DNA of 9,223 nucleotides from Bacilli bacterium (GTDB lineage: Bacteria > Bacillota_I > Bacilli_A > RF39 > UBA660): positions 1 through 9,223 of the forward strand of contig JAQUEG010000018.1 in assembly GCA_028685275.1 (NCBI GenBank). The letters run 5' to 3'. The notes beneath the pieces are model-generated. The model was not told where the DNA came from. It did no database searches and saw only the letters and a list, made by a program, of their open reading frames with translations. The position numbers were made by a program, and so were the translations under genes. Within the stretch, counting starts at the first letter, position 1; each line of letters starts with the position of its first letter. Of this stretch, positions 5,352-9,223 are shown one piece after another.

Positions 5352-5754
5352 ACTCTTTATTACGGTATACTTTATCTAAAATACCATTAATCATTTTACG
5401 AACAGCATCATCGGAATATTGCTTTGCTAATTCAATCGCTTCATTAATACAAACTACTGGTGGTGTATCAGTCCATAATAATTCATAAATACCAATGCTT
5501 ATAATCGCTTGATCAATTTTACTTAAACGATCAAGTGACCAATCTTTTAAATATTGATTGGCTTTTTCTATTATTGTAACACGATTTTTTAATACTCCAT
5601 TAATTGTATCTTTAACAAAAGGTTCTTCCTTTTTCGTCATTTCCTCAATATAACTTTGTAATTCAATTAAGTTTTCTTTTTGTTCAAAAAGAAAAATTTG
5701 GTATAAAATAATCATAATTGTTTGACGTTGTTCACTACGATTTTTAGGTTTCAT
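5350..5754 (-). CDS. nusB: Transcription antitermination protein NusB
   Basis: NusB, with NusE (ribosomal protein S10), binds boxA RNA and promotes antitermination and correct rRNA synthesis and processing. The 134-residue, all-helical product has the usual length and family features. These are the N-terminal RSEQRQTIMIILYQI (6-20), the central DWSLDRLSKIDQAIISIGIYELL (71-93), and the C-terminal PPVVCINEAIELAKQYSDD (98-116) with INGILDKV (122-129). The start ATG has the SD AAGGAG (5767-5762) 7 nt upstream. It is 22 bp downstream of the 216-residue gene and nearly abuts xseA. In B. subtilis nusB also precedes xseA, with folD in between; folD is absent here. Confidence 0.96.
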   Translation of the reverse strand: MKPKNRSEQRQTIMIILYQIFLFEQKENLIELQSYIEEMTKKEEPFVKDTINGVLKNRVTIIEKANQYLKDWSLDRLSKIDQAIISIGIYELLWTDTPPVVCINEAIELAKQYSDDAVRKMINGILDKVYRNKE

Positions 5755-5776
5755 TATATCGCTCCTTAATCATTAT

Positions 5777-6427
5777 TTAACATCTTAATTGTAACACATT
5801 TATATCTTCTTTTTGTTGTTCAAGTGGTTTTATTACTTCTAAATAATCATCCATAGTAATTTGATATTCGTCATAATATTTATTTAATCTTTTATAAAAC
5901 TCAATAAATAATATTACTAAATTACCATATTCACAACGATTAGTATTAATTCTAATCGTCGCTTTACGTTCCCCTAAATTATGAAAAGTTAATACAAAAC
6001 ATTTATCTTTCGCTTTAATTTCAAAATAATTAAACTTTTTTTCAGAACTATTTAAATCAACTAAATCACAAGATTTAAATTTAATTTGCTTCTCTTTTTG
6101 CTGATATAATAACTTTTTAAGATCATTTAATGATTTTAAATATAGTTTTTCTCGCTCTTCATCATAAAACCATTCCTCTTTATCTTGTTTAAATAAACGA
6201 TTAGTATCTAAATCAATAAATAATTGTTTAAATATATGATATAAAACTAAATATTCACGTTTAATAACAAAAGTTTCCTTTTCTATTTTAGAATTGTTTT
6301 GCCAATATAAATCCCCATTATCAAGATAAGAAATTTGAAATGAAGCCTCTGTATTGGCATCAGTAATTATAAAAGTTGTATTAGGCTTATCATAATTGCC
6401 ATTGTTTTTTTTAGTTAATTTCAACAT
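5777..6427 (-). CDS. Unrecognised 216-residue soluble protein between mutS and nusB
   Basis: I do not recognise this protein. No signal peptide, membrane helix or catalytic motif is visible. The product looks mixed beta/alpha. A strand-rich stretch (about 16-55: TFIITDAN, ASFQISYLDNGDLYWQ) is followed by a helix (YLVLYHIFKQLFIDL), then a charged middle part. A second strand-rich stretch (about 132-165; NYFEIKAKDKCFVLTFHN) is followed by another helix (LVILFIEFYKRLNKYY). The two halves could be a diverged duplication. A TTG at 6430 directly precedes the ATG at 6427; the ATG sits 8 nt after AAGG of the SD-like AAGGGTGG (6439-6432), so I prefer it. The gene begins 11 bp after the mutS stop, its SD touching that stop, and nusB follows by 22 bp. 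It is therefore almost certainly in the mutS-nusB-xseAB operon. Function cannot be assigned. Confidence 0.82.
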   Translation of the reverse strand: MLKLTKKNNGNYDKPNTTFIITDANTEASFQISYLDNGDLYWQNNSKIEKETFVIKREYLVLYHIFKQLFIDLDTNRLFKQDKEEWFYDEEREKLYLKSLNDLKKLLYQQKEKQIKFKSCDLVDLNSSEKKFNYFEIKAKDKCFVLTFHNLGERKATIRINTNRCEYGNLVILFIEFYKRLNKYYDEYQITMDDYLEVIKPLEQQKEDINVLQLRC

Positions 6428-6438
6428 CAAACCACCCT

Positions 6439-8997
6439 TTATTTATGATCAATTGTTTCTTTTATTTTTTCTTTTAAATTATGCAAAATATTTAAAGCTT
6501 CGATTGGTGTAATTGTAAGCGGATCTATTTCTTTTAAATAGTCTTTTAATTCATCCGTTTTGGGTTTTTCTTCGCTACTACTAAGATTCATTTCTAATTG
6601 TTGATATAATTCTTTTTTACTCTTTTGTTCATATATTTTTAATATTGCATTTGCTCTTTTAATTAAACTATTAGGTAATTTCGCTAATTTAGCAACATGA
6701 ATCCCATAACTTTTATCAATTGATCCTTCTTTAATTTTATGCAAAAAAGTAATATTACCATCTTCTTCAAGCGCACTGACATGAATATTTTTTAATCTTA
6801 GTAACGTATTTTCTAAATCAGTTAATTCATGATAATGGGTAGAAAATAAAGTTTTCGCTTTTATATGTTCATGAATATATTCAATAATAGCTTGGGCCAG
6901 ACTCATACCATCATAAGTAGCAGTACCACGCCCTAGTTCATCAAATAAGATTAAACTATTAGTAGTAGCTTCCGTAATCGCATAATTAGCTTCCATCATT
7001 TCCACCATAAAAGTTGATTCACCACTAACTAAGTCATCACTCGCTCCAATGCGGGTAAAGATTTTATCAAATACCGGTAATTTAGCCTCCGTACAAGGAA
7101 TAAAACATCCAACTTGAGCCATAACCACTGTTAAGGCTAATTGACGCATATAAGTTGATTTTCCGGCCATATTAGGACCAGTTATTAATAGAATATCAGT
7201 TTCTTTATCTAGCATAATATCATTAGGGACAAATTCATCCATCATTACTTTTTCCACAATTGGATGACGACTATCTTTAATCGCAATAATACGTTCTTCA
7301 CTTAAAATTGGACGCACATAATTATTTTCTTCCGTTACCATTGCAAATGATTGTAAAACATCAATTTCCGCAATTACATGGGCTATATTTTGAATTTCCG
7401 GAATTTTCTTTTTAATTTGATCTCTAATCGCCACAAATAATTCATACTCTAAATTAATAATCTTTTCTTCAGCACCTAATATTAATGCTTCCTTTTCTTT
7501 TAATAATGGCGTAATAAATCTTTCACAATTAGCTAAGGTTTGTTTACGTTCATATCCAGCATCAACTGGAATTAAACTAAGATTTCCTTTTGATACTTCA
7601 ATATAATAACCAAATATTTTATTAAAACCAACTTTTAAATTTTTAATCCCAGTCCGATTACGTTCTTCCTGCTCTAATCTAATAATAAAATCCTTATTAC
7701 CCCTTCTACTTTCTTTTAATTCGTCTAATGTTTCATTATAACCTTCTTTTATTAAATATCCCTCTTTTAGAGTAAGAGGAGGATCATCATGAATACTTTT
7801 ATCTAATAATTCATAAATATCATTTAATGGATTAATCTTTAAATAAAATTTTAATTGTATTAAAATTTTTTTAATTTCTGGCAAGACTTTTAACGAGTTT
7901 TTTAATTGAATCAAATCTCTTCCATTCGCATTTCCATAGGCAATTCGTCCACAAAGACGTTCTAAATCATATATTTGATATAATAAATTTTTTAATTCTT
8001 CTTTTAAGATAAATTCCTCTAATAAAGTTTCAACCATATCATAACGTTTATTAATTATTTTTTTATCAACTAATGGATTAAGAATCCAATTCTTTAATAA
8101 ACGACTACCCATTGCCGTTTTAGTTTTATCTAATAACCATAATAAAGAATAATTACGAGCTTTTAACCGAATATTTTCCACTAACTCTAAATTCTTTTTC
8201 GTATGCATATCCATTTTTAAATAAGTATTATTTTCTTTAATCTTTACTGCTTGTAAATGAGTTAAACTACGTTTTTGAGTTGCTTGTAAATAAGTTAATA
8301 AATGTTTAATGGTTTCAATATATCTAATATCTTTAATACTTTGATATAAATGTTTATATTCCGGATATTCTTCCTTTTGATTAAAAATAGTTACTACTAA
8401 ATGATACTTATTTTTTAATAAATCAATTATACTTAGATCAAACTGATCATTAACAATTATTTCTTTTATTCCTAAAGAAACAATTTCAGATACTAAAGTA
8501 TTTTTATTATATTCAATAATTACCGTATTAAATTCACCAGTTGAAATATCAGCATAACTAATTACATAACAATGATTAAAATCAATAATATTACCAATAT
8601 AATTATTATTTTTTTCATCAAGTAATTCACTATTCATGATCGTACCCTTAGAAACAATTTGAGTTACTTCTCTTTTAACTACCCCTTTTGCTTCTTTCGG
8701 ATCTTCAACTTGCTCACATAACGCTACTTTATAACCTTTTTCAATTAATTGATCTAAATAATTAGTAACGGAATGATGAGGAACCCCACACATGGGAATT
8801 CTTTCTTCTAACCCCGCACTTTTCCCAGTAAGAACAATTTCTAATTCATGGGAAACAGTAATCGCATCTTCAAAAAACATTTCGTAAAAATCACCTAAAC
8901 GAAACATTAAAATAATATCTTCATATTGATCTTTAATTTCCATATACTGTGCCATCATTGGGGTAATTTTATTACGGTCAATATCTTTTCGCTGCAC
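6439..8997 (-). CDS. mutS: DNA mismatch repair protein MutS
   Basis: MutS binds mismatches and small loops in DNA and, with ATP, becomes a sliding clamp that recruits MutL. Counting from the GTG at 8997 (852 residues), the mismatch-wedge motif is FYE (37-39 in RLGDFYEMF). The MutS I, II and III domains and the clamp follow (GYYIEVSKGN, 463-472). Then comes the ABC ATPase: Walker A GPNMAGKST (607-615), SGESTFMVEM (658-667), Walker B LILFDELGRGT with D686 and E687, and STHYHEL with H721. A helix-turn-helix region and a C-terminal tail end the protein. Length and all motifs are those of a complete bacterial MutS. An upstream GTG (9006) lies inside the SD AGGTGAT (9008-9002) and has no SD of its own, so the GTG 4 nt after it is preferred. 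Using 9006 adds three residues. mutL, its frequent neighbour, does not follow; nusB and xseAB do. Confidence 0.97.
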   Translation of the reverse strand: MQRKDIDRNKITPMMAQYMEIKDQYEDIILMFRLGDFYEMFFEDAITVSHELEIVLTGKSAGLEERIPMCGVPHHSVTNYLDQLIEKGYKVALCEQVEDPKEAKGVVKREVTQIVSKGTIMNSELLDEKNNNYIGNIIDFNHCYVISYADISTGEFNTVIIEYNKNTLVSEIVSLGIKEIIVNDQFDLSIIDLLKNKYHLVVTIFNQKEEYPEYKHLYQSIKDIRYIETIKHLLTYLQATQKRSLTHLQAVKIKENNTYLKMDMHTKKNLELVENIRLKARNYSLLWLLDKTKTAMGSRLLKNWILNPLVDKKIINKRYDMVETLLEEFILKEELKNLLYQIYDLERLCGRIAYGNANGRDLIQLKNSLKVLPEIKKILIQLKFYLKINPLNDIYELLDKSIHDDPPLTLKEGYLIKEGYNETLDELKESRRGNKDFIIRLEQEERNRTGIKNLKVGFNKIFGYYIEVSKGNLSLIPVDAGYERKQTLANCERFITPLLKEKEALILGAEEKIINLEYELFVAIRDQIKKKIPEIQNIAHVIAEIDVLQSFAMVTEENNYVRPILSEERIIAIKDSRHPIVEKVMMDEFVPNDIMLDKETDILLITGPNMAGKSTYMRQLALTVVMAQVGCFIPCTEAKLPVFDKIFTRIGASDDLVSGESTFMVEMMEANYAITEATTNSLILFDELGRGTATYDGMSLAQAIIEYIHEHIKAKTLFSTHYHELTDLENTLLRLKNIHVSALEEDGNITFLHKIKEGSIDKSYGIHVAKLAKLPNSLIKRANAILKIYEQKSKKELYQQLEMNLSSSEEKPKTDELKDYLKEIDPLTITPIEALNILHNLKEKIKETIDHK

Positions 8998-9001
8998 ATT
9001 A

Positions 9002-9023
9002 ATCACCTATCTATATTTTAACA
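9002..9023 (-). promoter_or_regulatory. Extended -10 promoter candidate and SD of mutS
   Basis: On the minus strand TG-T-TAAAAT (9023-9015) is a 5-of-6 -10 hexamer with a TGn extension. It is followed after 6 bp by the SD AGGTGAT (9008-9002). It lies just downstream of the terminator-like hairpin at 9034-9071, as expected for the start of a new transcription unit. There is no good -35 at the right distance. Confidence 0.5.
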
Positions 9024-9033
9024 GAATGACAAT

Positions 9034-9071
9034 AAAAAAGAAACATTTTTCCATAAAGGAATTAGGTTTCT
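9034..9071 (-). terminator. Terminator-like hairpin before mutS
   Basis: On the minus strand AGAAAC (9071-9066) pairs with GTTTCT (9044-9039). TTCC (9061-9058) pairs with GGAA (9052-9049) around a 5-nt loop, with an internal loop of about 4 nt on each side. A run of six T (9039-9034) follows. It is AT-rich and imperfect, but lies just after the stop codon at 9095 of the gene entering from the right. Confidence 0.6.
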
Positions 9072-9094
9072 ATTTTATTTAATATCCGATTCAT

Positions 9095-9223
9095 TTATCT
9101 CATTACTTGTTTCTCGGTTTCCTTTTCTAATCCTATTCCTATTGAAACAATATACATGTTTTTATCAATATAAAAAGTTCTAACTAAATTAAGATATAGA
9201 TCACGTAATTCTTGATCCTGTAT
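9095..9223 (-). CDS. C-terminal 42 codons of an unrecognised gene (cut by window edge)
   Basis: An open frame enters from the right edge and ends at a TAA (9097-9095). The 42 residues (starting IQDQELRDLYLNLVRTFYI, containing MYIVSIGIGLEKE, ending KQVMR) look like an ordinary soluble protein tail, but I recognise no family. Support for coding: 42 codons without a stop is uncommon by chance in DNA this AT-rich, and a terminator-like hairpin follows the stop codon. The start and most of the gene lie outside the window. Confidence 0.5.
   Translation of the reverse strand: MQDQELRDLYLNLVRTFYIDKNMYIVSIGIGLEKETEKQVMR

Noticed and set aside
1..9223. A mobile, defence or otherwise new multi-gene system
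   Set aside because: No transposase, integrase, toxin-antitoxin pair, restriction or CRISPR component is visible. The genes are core repair, RNA modification, transcription and sporulation functions with two orphans.

Overview
The window is low-G+C (roughly a quarter to 30% by eye), densely coding DNA from a Gram-positive, Bacillota-type bacterium. Strong AGGTGAT or AAGGAGG Shine-Dalgarno (SD) sites, the nusB-xseA-xseB cluster, and two sporulation genes (spoIIM, spoIVB) point to a spore-forming or formerly spore-forming Bacillota. The MnmA protein carries an insertion after its NWD motif that, from memory, resembles Mollicutes, Erysipelotrichia and lactobacilli more than Bacillus subtilis. 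With the very low G+C, this suggests a sporulating relative of the Mollicutes (Haloplasma, RF39 or Izemoplasma-like); that placement is inference. The code is standard: all seventeen Trp codons in the called genes are TGG, and no gene is interrupted by TGA.

Left part (1-1292, minus strand): the N-terminal 208 residues of mnmA (tRNA 2-thiouridylase, running off the left edge), preceded by spoIIM (engulfment membrane protein). Centre-left (1293-2230, plus strand): a divergent promoter region, a metallo-beta-lactamase-fold hydrolase, and a 31-residue single-pass membrane miniprotein with its own extended -10 promoter. A strong, probably bidirectional terminator closes this part and separates it from the convergent block to the right.

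Main block (2235-8997, minus strand, transcribed right to left): mutS, an unrecognised 216-residue protein, nusB, xseA, xseB (overlapping xseA), an unrecognised 162-residue protein, and spoIVB. The mutS-to-162-residue-gene part is tightly packed (gaps of at most about 27 bp, one overlap) and is probably one operon combining mismatch repair, antitermination and exonuclease VII. A 93-bp gap then leads to spoIVB. Compared with the B. subtilis order nusB-folD-xseA-xseB-ispA-dxs-tlyA-argR-recN-spoIVB-spo0A, the locus looks condensed, with one orphan gene where five genes usually stand. The right edge has a terminator-like hairpin and probably the last 42 codons of another minus-strand gene.

There is no insertion sequence, CRISPR array, tRNA, rRNA or riboswitch that I can see, and no clear novel multi-gene system. 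The most useful observations are the condensed sporulation/repair locus with two orphan genes, a recurring compact arrangement of -10 box followed about 6 bp later by the SD site, and two apparent GTG starts that lie inside SD motifs and are probably wrong.
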